In this document: piece after piece, positions 1 to 5,724 of the stretch | How positions within the stretch are numbered: position 1 is the first letter of the stretch | How the letters are laid out: the number at the start of each line of letters is the position of its first letter | Assembly: GCA_002500925.1 (NCBI GenBank) | Contig: DLTN01000062.1 | Location: 1,443-10,304 of the forward strand | DNA length: 8,862 bases | Source: Gemmatimonadales bacterium UBA7835 | GTDB lineage: Bacteria > Gemmatimonadota > Gemmatimonadetes > Longimicrobiales > Gaopeijiaceae | Reading direction: 5' to 3' | Made by a program: the position numbers and the translations under genes | The notes under the pieces: model-generated | What the model saw: only the letters and a program-made list of their open reading frames with translations | Told to the model about the DNA's origin: nothing | Databases searched by the model: none

Positions 1-1331
1 CGCGCCGCATTGTCCTGCCGGAGCAGGAGCCTAAACTCAGCGCGAGAAGTAAATAGCCTGTAGGGCTCATCGACTCCCCGGGTAACGAGATCATCAACCA
101 AGACCCCGATGTAAGCCTCATCTCGCTCTAGTACAAAAGGCTTCTCCCCCCTCACGCTCAGTGCGGCATTGATCCCGGCAATAACGCCCTGGCCTGCTGC
201 CTCTTCATAACCTGTTGTGCCGTTTATCTGACCGGCAAGAAACAGCCCCGGGTGAGCCTTCAGCTCTAGCGTGTGGCTCAGCTGGTGGGGCGGAAAGTAG
301 TCGTACTCGATCGCGTATCCCACCTTGGTCATGTTCGCATCTTCAAGACCGGGAATCGTGCGCAAAAACTCAAGCTGAACCTCAGCAGGAAGAGAGGTAG
401 AGAGCCCGTTTACATATAGCTCAGTAGTATTCAGGCCCTCCGGCTCCAGAAACACTTGGTGCCTCGGTGCATCCGGAAAGCGAACCACCTTGTCCTCTAT
501 TGAGGGGCAGTAGCGCGGGCCACGGCCTGCTATCTCCCCTCCGTAAAGCGCGCTTCTCTCAAGGTTTCGGAGAACAACATCTTTCAACCCGCTACCGGAA
601 TACGTGATCCAACACGGAACCTGAGCAGGCACTAGTTCCCGCGCATAAGCTGCGAATCGGTACGGTATATCATCTCCGTCTTGCCGCTCGGTCTTCGTAA
701 AGTCCACGGACCGCCCGTCGACACGCGGTGGCGTGCCCGTCTTAAAGCGCCTCACCTCAAGCCCGAGCCCCTCTAGACCCTTCGCCAGCTCAACCGAGGG
801 GGCCTCACCCGCTCTTCCGGCCTCGACGCCAGCCGCCCCTCCCACATGGATACGCCCTCGCAAGAAGGTCCCTGTAGTAATAACAAGGCAGGAGCCCGTG
901 AGCTCCAAGCCTCCCTTGGTCCGGACCCCAACAACACGTCCCGTGTCAACCAGCAAATCTGCGACCATGTCTTGGAAGAGATCTAGCATTGGCAGGCTAT
1001 CAAGCACCCTACGCACGGCCACTGGGTACATTGACCGATCACACTGGGCTCGAGGGCCCCAGACAGCTGGCCCCTTAGAGCGATTCAGCATGCGAAACTG
1101 AATGCGCGAGGCGTCAGTCGCCTGACCCATGACCCCTCCAAGGGCATCGACCTCGCGCGCAACGACCCCCTTCGCGACCCCGCCAATCGCGGGGTTGCAA
1201 CTCATCTGCCCAATCCTGGACAGATCAGGGGAAACCAGGAGTGTCCGAGCACCAGCTCTAGCGGACGCTGCGGCGGCTTCTACACCGGCGTGCCCTCCCC
1301 CTACGACAATGACTTCATAGGAATTGCGCAT
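1..1331 (-). CDS. mnmG: MnmG (GidA), tRNA uridine 5-carboxymethylaminomethyl modification enzyme, C-terminus cut by window edge
   Basis: MnmG is the FAD- and NADH-dependent partner of MnmE. Together they place a (carboxymethyl)aminomethyl group on C5 of the wobble uridine of certain tRNAs. About 443 residues are present; the family has roughly 620, so the helical C-terminal domain lies beyond the left edge. The frame is intact. Visible are the N-terminal dinucleotide-binding motif VGGGHAG (about residues 10-16), SCNPAIGG with Cys45, and RYCPSIEDK with Cys275; these cysteines correspond to the two conserved ones of E. coli MnmG. NGTTGYEEAAGQG and FTSRAEFRLLLRQDNA follow. The ATG at 1331 is the only start codon after the in-frame stop at 1367-1365, so the start is secure although no Shine-Dalgarno sequence is visible. 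It lies 126 bp downstream of mnmE on the same strand, and no clear terminator separates them, so co-transcription is plausible. Confidence 0.97.
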   Translation of the reverse strand, partial: MRNSYEVIVVGGGHAGVEAAAASARAGARTLLVSPDLSRIGQMSCNPAIGGVAKGVVAREVDALGGVMGQATDASRIQFRMLNRSKGPAVWGPRAQCDRSMYPVAVRRVLDSLPMLDLFQDMVADLLVDTGRVVGVRTKGGLELTGSCLVITTGTFLRGRIHVGGAAGVEAGRAGEAPSVELAKGLEGLGLEVRRFKTGTPPRVDGRSVDFTKTERQDGDDIPYRFAAYARELVPAQVPCWITYSGSGLKDVVLRNLERSALYGGEIAGRGPRYCPSIEDKVVRFPDAPRHQVFLEPEGLNTTELYVNGLSTSLPAEVQLEFLRTIPGLEDANMTKVGYAIEYDYFPPHQLSHTLELKAHPGLFLAGQINGTTGYEEAAGQGVIAGINAALSVRGEKPFVLERDEAYIGVLVDDLVTRGVDEPYRLFTSRAEFRLLLRQDNAA

Positions 1332-1457
1332 GCACGGAAAAAAGATAGGGGGAAACTGACATTGCTACCGGGAGATCGAATGCATGCGAAATCTCGGCAA
1401 AGTGGCTTGAGATGGCGACCCACAAACCTTCTTCAGTCGCCTGTGCTAACCGTTGCA

Positions 1458-2822
1458 TCACTTCCCGATGCAGAACTCCCGGAACACTACGTCGAGCACA
1501 TCATCTGCTGACACCGCGCCTAGCAGCTCTTCTAAAGCAGTCTCTGCAGCCCGCAGGTGCGTAGAGGCCACTTCTGCCGGTAGCCCTTGGCCAAGGGCCT
1601 CTATGAACGCTTCAACCTCCAATTTCGCAGCCCTTAAGGCTCGTGCTTGTCGACCGCGCGTGAGCACAGGCACACCTTGCTCCGCCGTTACAATGCTTGA
1701 ATAAACAAGCTCCGGGAGCACCTGACGGATCTTCTCTAGGCCGACTCCGCTCTCCACAGACACCCTAACTCGCGCAGCTGTCCCATCAGGACCCCAATGT
1801 TTCTGTTTTTTTTCAATGTCCGCCTTGGTATTCACCAGCACGACTGGCGCCCCCTCATGCGCCTCGAGGAACGCTCGGTCTTCGTCCGTCGGGCCTTCAT
1901 CCGCGGAGACACAGTAGAGGACTGCATCTGCTCGACCCAGATAGCCTCGAGCGATTTCGATACCCTTCTGCTCTATATTTCCCGCTGGCTCCCGTAGCCC
2001 CGCCGTATCAACAAGCCGAAACGGAAACCCTCCAATCTGAACCACGGCCTCAATGGCATCCCGGGTTGTACCGGGCTCTTCGCTGACGATCGCTCGCTCT
2101 TCTCCCAACAATGCGTTGTATAGAGACGATTTACCCGCGTTAGGGCGCCCTGCAAAAACTGTGAGCGCTCCCTCCCTAAGTAGCTCGCCCTCCGGAGCAG
2201 TTGCCAACATGAGTTCGAGGTCGGTAACCATCCGAGCCGCTTGATCTACGACAGCCGTGATCGGAACGGGGGGCTCGTCCTCCTCCGGGAAATCAACATG
2301 ATGAGCCAACAACCCCTCGAGTCGAAGCAGCCGCTCACGCAGATCGGACACCCTCCTCGAAAGGCCGCGCTCCATCTGGACCAACGCAGCTCGGTGGAAA
2401 GCCCTGCTTCGCGCGTTTATTACATCTGCCACAGCCTCTGCTTGTATCAAATCCAGCTTCCCGTGCAAGTAGGCTCTTCGGGTAAACTCACCCCGATCGG
2501 CTATCCTGGCCCCGCTCCGTTGACATGCCTCTACAACCAGCTCTGGGACCAACCATCCCCCGTGGCACGAGAGCTCCACCATATCCTCTCCAGTGTAACT
2601 CGCTGGAGCCTGAAAGCGGGTAACGACAACCTCATCTATCACTTCGCCCGTGTCAGGATCAGCTAGGCGCCGCAACGAAGGCTCTCGAACACCAGGCATG
2701 GTGGCCTCTTTCACCAAAAGAGCTTTAAGCACATCCACTGCACCCGGGCCGCTTAGCCTGACTACCGCTAAAGCCCCCACCCCGGGTGGTGTCGACAGCG
2801 ACACTATCGTGTCGACGTCCAT
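1458..2822 (-). CDS. mnmE: MnmE (TrmE), tRNA modification GTPase
   Basis: MnmE is a GTPase that binds a folate one-carbon donor and works with MnmG on the tRNA wobble uridine. The 454-residue length is normal. The N-terminal folate-binding domain is followed by helical segments flanking an inserted G domain. G1 is GRPNAGKSS (about 225-233), G2 GTTRD (251-255) and G3 DTAGLRE (272-278). Glu284, in NIEQKG, aligns with the catalytic Glu282 of E. coli. G4 reads NTKAD (331-335), so the strict NKxD position carries Thr. The extreme C-terminus FCIGK holds the essential Cys. The frame also permits a GTG start at 2828, but that codon lies inside the Shine-Dalgarno sequence GAGGTGA. I therefore choose the ATG at 2822. 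The start is 32 bp after the yidC stop, so it is probably in the same operon. Confidence 0.97.
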   Translation of the reverse strand: MDVDTIVSLSTPPGVGALAVVRLSGPGAVDVLKALLVKEATMPGVREPSLRRLADPDTGEVIDEVVVTRFQAPASYTGEDMVELSCHGGWLVPELVVEACQRSGARIADRGEFTRRAYLHGKLDLIQAEAVADVINARSRAFHRAALVQMERGLSRRVSDLRERLLRLEGLLAHHVDFPEEDEPPVPITAVVDQAARMVTDLELMLATAPEGELLREGALTVFAGRPNAGKSSLYNALLGEERAIVSEEPGTTRDAIEAVVQIGGFPFRLVDTAGLREPAGNIEQKGIEIARGYLGRADAVLYCVSADEGPTDEDRAFLEAHEGAPVVLVNTKADIEKKQKHWGPDGTAARVRVSVESGVGLEKIRQVLPELVYSSIVTAEQGVPVLTRGRQARALRAAKLEVEAFIEALGQGLPAEVASTHLRAAETALEELLGAVSADDVLDVVFREFCIGK

Positions 2823-2824
2823 GG

Positions 2825-2831
2825 TCACCTC
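2825..2831 (-). promoter_or_regulatory. Shine-Dalgarno site deciding the mnmE start
   Basis: On the minus strand GAGGTGA is a perfect match to the anti-Shine-Dalgarno end of 16S rRNA. Its GAGG core sits 5 nt before the ATG at 2822. It overlaps the alternative GTG at 2828, which makes that GTG an unlikely start. Confidence 0.7.
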
Positions 2832-2854
2832 AGCACAAAGCCCAGGTGCGCAGC

Positions 2855-4591
2855 TTAGTCGCCATCGCTTAGCGTAAGCGCTGGCCCTTGGCGCATCCGT
2901 TTACGTTCGCGAGCAATCCAAATTTGCTGCGGGAGAGTCGCGATGTTTGCTGTGGCGTAGTAAAGGTTCAAACCGCTTGCCAAATTCATGAAAATGAAAA
3001 GCATCATTGGCGGCATGATGTACATCATCATCTTCATCTGCGGGTTGTCGGTATCGAGTGACCGAAGACTAATCCACTGCATCAGAAACATTGAGACCGC
3101 AAGCAAGACGGGAAGGACATAGAACGGATCCTTCGCAGAAAGATCTGGGAGCCAGAGAAACGGGACCCCGCGTAATTCGATTGTGTTTTGAAAGACGAAG
3201 AATAGAGCGATCAGCACAGGCCAAGGCAGCAACATTGGGAGGCAGCCGGCCAGTGGGTTGAATCCGTGCTCCTTGTACAGCTTCATCATTTCTTTCTGAA
3301 GCTTCTCCGGATTGTCCTTGTGTTTGTCCTGGATCTGCTTCACCAAAGGCTGGACCGCCATGTTCCTCAGCTGCGCCTTCATTGCTTTGTGGTTAAGCGG
3401 GAAAAGCACCACTCGCATCATGACACCGAAGACAATCAAGACCCAGCCATACCCCATGCTAAACTGGGTGTGCAAGTAGGTTAGAACTGTCATGATAATG
3501 GACACGAACGGGCGTATTATCGGCCTGAAGAAGCGCCATCCATATGGGTTAACCTCTTCCATTCCGTCACCGAGCGACGAAAGCAGCGCGTACTGCTGCG
3601 GTCCGATAAACAGGCGGTAGGCGTACTCCTCCCCACCTGACACCGTTCGAGCCACCCCAACGCGGACCCTCTCCGGCAGGTCGGCCGGGCGCACAAGCAA
3701 GCCTCCCAAGTATCCGGTGTCATCCACGTCTTCGTCCCTCGCACCCGACAGCATTGCCGTAACAAAAAACTTGCTCCGAAAGGCAGCCCAGACGAGCGGC
3801 CCTTCTATAATCTCGGGATCGGCCTTGTCTAGCATCGTAGACCGGATGCCATCTTGGAGGTGGTTATATACGTAGGCCATCGAGCGCTGCTCGAGCGCCG
3901 AGTCAGCTTCGGCGTACGCCAAACCCTCGCCAAGGTCCGTGACCAGAAGCGCCCTAGTCACTCCATCCATAGAACCACGAATACCGATGGTGTAATCGTC
4001 GGGATCGAATGTGTAGCTGACCCGGTAGGTGAAGTTTCCGCTTGGGTGATCGTATACAAAAGCTAGAGGCTTCGGCCCGCTCTCCGCGGTCAAGTTAAGA
4101 CCGCCGGCAGGCTCTACACGGAACACGACATCCGTCAGATCGAGCGTGTCTTGCTCCACAACCACCTTGCTACCCAAGTAGCCAGACGCTCCATCCGGGA
4201 CTACCTGAACCGGCCCGCTTCTGTTGATGGCCTGGAAGTCCAGAAGCTCTGCTGAGATCAGTTGTGCACCGCGGCTCGTAAAGACGTAGCGGTATAACGG
4301 GCCCTCTACGACGACATTCAGAACCGGCAGGCTCTCGTCCTCAGCCCCTAAGGGCTCCCCTTCTGCTCCTTCGTCACCTCCCGGAACCACAGAAGGCTGA
4401 CCGTCGCTCACTTGTGGCGAGCGCGGCAAGCTCCCCGAATCAGGGCCCGTAAGGGCCTCACCGGTCTCGACGGGACTCGTAACAGCCACATCCTCCATGG
4501 GGGGCGGCGGGAAGAGCCGGTTCGTGCCTATCAAGACAGCCAGCATGAGGCCTATAGCTAGAACAAAGCGCATCTCTGTCTTCATCGACAT
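2855..4591 (-). CDS. yidC: YidC, membrane protein insertase (Oxa1/Alb3 family)
   Basis: YidC inserts and folds inner-membrane proteins, alone or with SecYEG. At 578 residues it has the diderm form. A first transmembrane segment (about 8-25) is followed by a Pro/Glu/Gly-rich linker (28-90) and a large beta-rich periplasmic domain (about 90-345). The conserved insertase core follows, with transmembrane stretches at about 361-397, 449-468, 489-508 and 520-548. Arg393, in MMRVVLFPLNHKAMKAQ, matches the conserved positive residue of the hydrophilic groove. The charged cytoplasmic hairpin (399-440) contains KHKDNPEKLQKEMMKLYKEH, and NPLAGCLPMLLPWPV follows. The tail is short and mildly basic. An ATG at 4591 and another at 4585 are both possible starts, and neither has a strong ribosome-binding site. 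The gene is 29 bp after yidD and 32 bp before mnmE; no jag/khpB gene lies between yidC and mnmE. Confidence 0.97.
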   Translation of the reverse strand: MSMKTEMRFVLAIGLMLAVLIGTNRLFPPPPMEDVAVTSPVETGEALTGPDSGSLPRSPQVSDGQPSVVPGGDEGAEGEPLGAEDESLPVLNVVVEGPLYRYVFTSRGAQLISAELLDFQAINRSGPVQVVPDGASGYLGSKVVVEQDTLDLTDVVFRVEPAGGLNLTAESGPKPLAFVYDHPSGNFTYRVSYTFDPDDYTIGIRGSMDGVTRALLVTDLGEGLAYAEADSALEQRSMAYVYNHLQDGIRSTMLDKADPEIIEGPLVWAAFRSKFFVTAMLSGARDEDVDDTGYLGGLLVRPADLPERVRVGVARTVSGGEEYAYRLFIGPQQYALLSSLGDGMEEVNPYGWRFFRPIIRPFVSIIMTVLTYLHTQFSMGYGWVLIVFGVMMRVVLFPLNHKAMKAQLRNMAVQPLVKQIQDKHKDNPEKLQKEMMKLYKEHGFNPLAGCLPMLLPWPVLIALFFVFQNTIELRGVPFLWLPDLSAKDPFYVLPVLLAVSMFLMQWISLRSLDTDNPQMKMMMYIMPPMMLFIFMNLASGLNLYYATANIATLPQQIWIARERKRMRQGPALTLSDGD

Positions 4592-4620
4592 ACCGCTCGT
4601 TTAGCTCGTGGCGCTAACAT

Positions 4621-4902
4621 TTACGTTCTGTCTTCTGTTTCTGGGCATTGAGCCAGGCGGAGCCGGTCCTTCGACCCGATCCTGGCCGGCGGGACCGGGT
4701 CGGCTCCGAAGCCACCCCAAGGGTGACAGCGGGTGATTCGCAAAAGGGCAAGCCAGCTCCCCCGTAGCGCACCATGCTCAACTAAGGCTTCTATCGCATA
4801 GCCAGAACAACTAGGGGAAAAACGGCACGCGGCAGGTGTCCACGGCGAAATTGCCAACCGATAAAGACGAACCATCGCTATCAAACCCTGTCTGAGCACC
4901 AT
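4621..4902 (-). CDS. yidD: YidD, membrane protein insertion efficiency factor
   Basis: YidD is a small, probably membrane-associated protein thought to help YidC-dependent insertion. The 93 residues carry the full family signature: an amphipathic start (VRLYRLAISPW, about 11-21), then CRFSPSCSGYAIEAL (26-40) with Cys26 and Cys32, HGALRG (43-48), RITRCHPW with Cys59, and GADPVPP (66-72). The ATG at 4902 lies inside the end of rnpA, giving a 22-bp overlap, so the genes are likely translationally coupled. A GGAGG sequence at 4908-4904 is only 1 nt before this ATG and 4 nt before the next codon, GTG at 4899. Initiation may therefore occur at either. A later ATG at 4875 would also keep the conserved core. 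Confidence 0.93.
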   Translation of the reverse strand: MVLRQGLIAMVRLYRLAISPWTPAACRFSPSCSGYAIEALVEHGALRGSWLALLRITRCHPWGGFGADPVPPARIGSKDRLRLAQCPETEDRT

Positions 4903-5270
4903 GCCTCCACCGCTGTCCTGATCTCCGACTCAAGAACCGTATACTCCGCACCATATGCTGATCGCTTCGCGCGCACGAGTAAATCCGCTGGGGCACCTCC
5001 CTCGCCAAGTGCCGGCAGTGCCAGACGGCGCCCTATTTCTCGTAGCCGCCGCTTCACGAGGTTACGCTCCACGACGCTGCGTCCGTACTTGGGAACAATG
5101 AGTCCCAGCCGAGACTGTAAGCCAGGGGCGGGACCGAAGAAAATCTCCACGTGCTCCTTCTTCTCTCTTTTCCCCTGCTTAAGCAACTCACGAATTTCAG
5201 ACCCTCGATGGATCCGCGTTTCTCGCGGTAACTTCTCGGCCCTACCCGGGAGCGCTTTCGTAGAGCCTAC
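4881..5270 (-). CDS. rnpA: RnpA, ribonuclease P protein component; start codon unresolved (span given is the frame after the rpmH stop)
   Basis: RnpA binds the catalytic RNase P RNA and assists 5' maturation of tRNA precursors. The conserved fold begins at KLPRETRIHRGSEI (near 5234) and continues through GLIVPKYGRSVVERNLVKRRLREIGRR, which holds the RNR-type basic signature helix, and DLLVRAKRSA. From that point about 117 residues remain, the usual family length. The oddity is the start. Between the rpmH stop (5267) and TTG at 5186, which is already inside the fold, the frame has no ATG, GTG or TTG. Going upstream, the frame stays open through all of rpmH, and the first canonical starts are TTG codons at 5486 and 5495. 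Either an N-terminally extended RnpA is made from a start upstream of rpmH, as in Thermus, or a non-canonical start is used, or the sequence has an error. The right-hand coordinate is therefore not a start codon. The stop overlaps yidD. Confidence 0.93.
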   Translation of the reverse strand, partial: VGSTKALPGRAEKLPRETRIHRGSEIRELLKQGKREKKEHVEIFFGPAPGLQSRLGLIVPKYGRSVVERNLVKRRLREIGRRLALPALGEGGAPADLLVRAKRSAYGAEYTVLESEIRTAVEAWCSDRV

Positions 5271-5416
5271 TTGCTGCCAATCTTGACGACCAGCTGGGTA
5301 CGCCCACGCTTCCGGCGCCGATTTAACGCCTTCCGGCCACCGGCGGTCTTCATGCGGGCGCGAAACCCGTGCTTGTTCACCCGCTTCCGGTTTCGCGGTT
5401 TGTATGTCGGCTTCAT
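5267..5416 (-). CDS. rpmH: Ribosomal protein bL34
   Basis: L34 is a small, highly basic protein of the large ribosomal subunit. The 49 residues match the family closely: MKPTYKPRNRKRVNKHGFRA at the start, then RMKTAGGRKALNRRRKRGR and a short tail ending in IGSK. The ATG at 5416 is the family start. A TTG at 5467 would add 17 residues not seen in L34 and is disregarded. AGGA lies directly against the ATG, so the Shine-Dalgarno spacing is poor. It is the first gene of the leftward cluster and lies entirely within the open backward extension of the rnpA frame; the two frames differ by one base. Confidence 0.97.
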   Translation of the reverse strand: MKPTYKPRNRKRVNKHGFRARMKTAGGRKALNRRRKRGRTQLVVKIGSK

Positions 5417-5495
5417 TCCTGCCAGCCCGATTCTTGGTTGTAATGCGTTTATAGACGAGCTTACCAAGATAGTCGGGAGGCCCCAAAACGGTCAA
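5271..5495 (-). other. Open upstream extension of the rnpA frame, nested over rpmH
   Basis: Seventy-five codons without a stop join a TTG at 5495 (and another at 5486) in frame to RnpA, crossing all of rpmH. Use of the first TTG would give a 204-residue RnpA. An AAAAGG at 5510-5505, 9 nt before the TTG at 5495, is a weak ribosome-binding candidate. An ATT at 5444 is a rare-start alternative. The extension resembles no family I know; it is hydrophilic and rich in Arg, Lys, Glu and Pro, as expected of a frame shadowing L34. Whether it is translated cannot be told from one sequence. Confidence 0.4.
5466..5495 (-). promoter_or_regulatory. Putative sigma70-type promoter for the rpmH-rnpA cluster
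   Basis: On the minus strand TTGACC (5495-5490) and TATCTT (5471-5466) are separated by 18 bp. Transcription would start near 5459 and give a leader of about 40 nt before rpmH. The -35 element coincides with the TTG at 5495. If this promoter were the only one, a start at that TTG would not be transcribed. Confidence 0.45.
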
Positions 5496-5552
5496 CGCCG
5501 ATTGCCTTTTAAATCGCTCTAACCCCTTTGATTCGGGGCCTTTTCGGGCATT

Positions 5553-5581
5553 TTGACATTTATGGGAAGGCTCGGTAGGTT
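5553..5581 (+). promoter_or_regulatory. Putative dnaA promoter
   Basis: A perfect -35 TTGACA (5553-5558) is followed after 17 bp by TAGGTT (5576-5581), a 3-of-6 match to TATAAT. Transcription would start near 5588 and leave a leader of about 137 nt before dnaA. I see no DnaA box near this promoter, so classic autoregulation by DnaA is not evident here. Confidence 0.45.
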
Positions 5582-5591
5582 CGACCCCCCT

Positions 5592-5630
5592 CGCTATTAA
5601 GCAGTCTGTATAGCGGCCCCTCTGACAGAC
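5592..5630 (+). promoter_or_regulatory. Candidate H-type pseudoknot in the dnaA leader
   Basis: Two interleaved 6-bp pairings are present. CGCTAT (5592-5597) pairs with ATAGCG (5610-5615), and GTCTGT (5604-5609) pairs with ACAGAC (5625-5630). The order is stem 1, stem 2, stem 1, stem 2, with loops of 6, 0 and 9 nt. This suits coaxial stacking in an H-type pseudoknot; alternatively the two hairpins could be mutually exclusive switches. The position just after the predicted transcription start suggests control of dnaA expression, but this is inferred from complementarity alone. Confidence 0.3.
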
Positions 5631-5657
5631 CTGATAAACAGCCCGACATGCCCTTCA

Positions 5658-5710
5658 GCCGATCCCGATTCGAAGCCGCCCCTCTTTCGAGCGGCAGGGA
5701 TAAGATCGGC
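5658..5710 (+). promoter_or_regulatory. Long imperfect hairpin just upstream of the dnaA ribosome-binding site
   Basis: GCCGATC (5658-5664) is complementary to GATCGGC (5704-5710), and inside it GCCGC (5675-5679) pairs with GCGGC (5691-5695). ATCCC (5662-5666) can alternatively pair with GGGAT (5697-5701). The structure ends only 2 nt before the Shine-Dalgarno sequence, so it could modulate ribosome access. No U-run follows, so it is not a typical terminator. Confidence 0.4.
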
Positions 5711-5712
5711 GC

Positions 5713-5720
5713 AAGGAAGG
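5713..5720 (+). promoter_or_regulatory. Shine-Dalgarno site of dnaA
   Basis: AAGGAAGG lies 4 nt before the ATG at 5725 and supports that start. It directly follows the long leader hairpin. Confidence 0.65.
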
Positions 5721-5724
5721 CCTC

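Noticed and set aside
733..1101. 122-codon open frame on the plus strand within mnmG
   Set aside because: It is Pro/Ser/Thr/Arg-rich low-complexity sequence antisense to conserved MnmG sequence.
1368..1397. Small hairpin (GAGAT at 1372-1376 with ATCTC at 1391-1395) in the mnmE-mnmG gap
   Set aside because: The stem is short and bulged, no U-run follows on the minus strand, and nothing distinguishes it from chance.
2241..2666. 141-codon open frame on the plus strand within mnmE
   Set aside because: It lies antisense to the conserved N-terminal half of mnmE and has no recognisable domain, so it is a shadow.
5271..5522. 83-codon open frame on the plus strand, antisense to rpmH
   Set aside because: It mirrors the Arg/Lys-rich L34 codons and has no supporting signal; it also runs away from the oppositely oriented promoter.
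5523..5548. CCCC/GGGG inverted repeat followed by T runs, as a possible terminator
   Set aside because: It sits between divergent promoters where no upstream transcript needs ending. The stem is only 4 bp and the T runs are interrupted.
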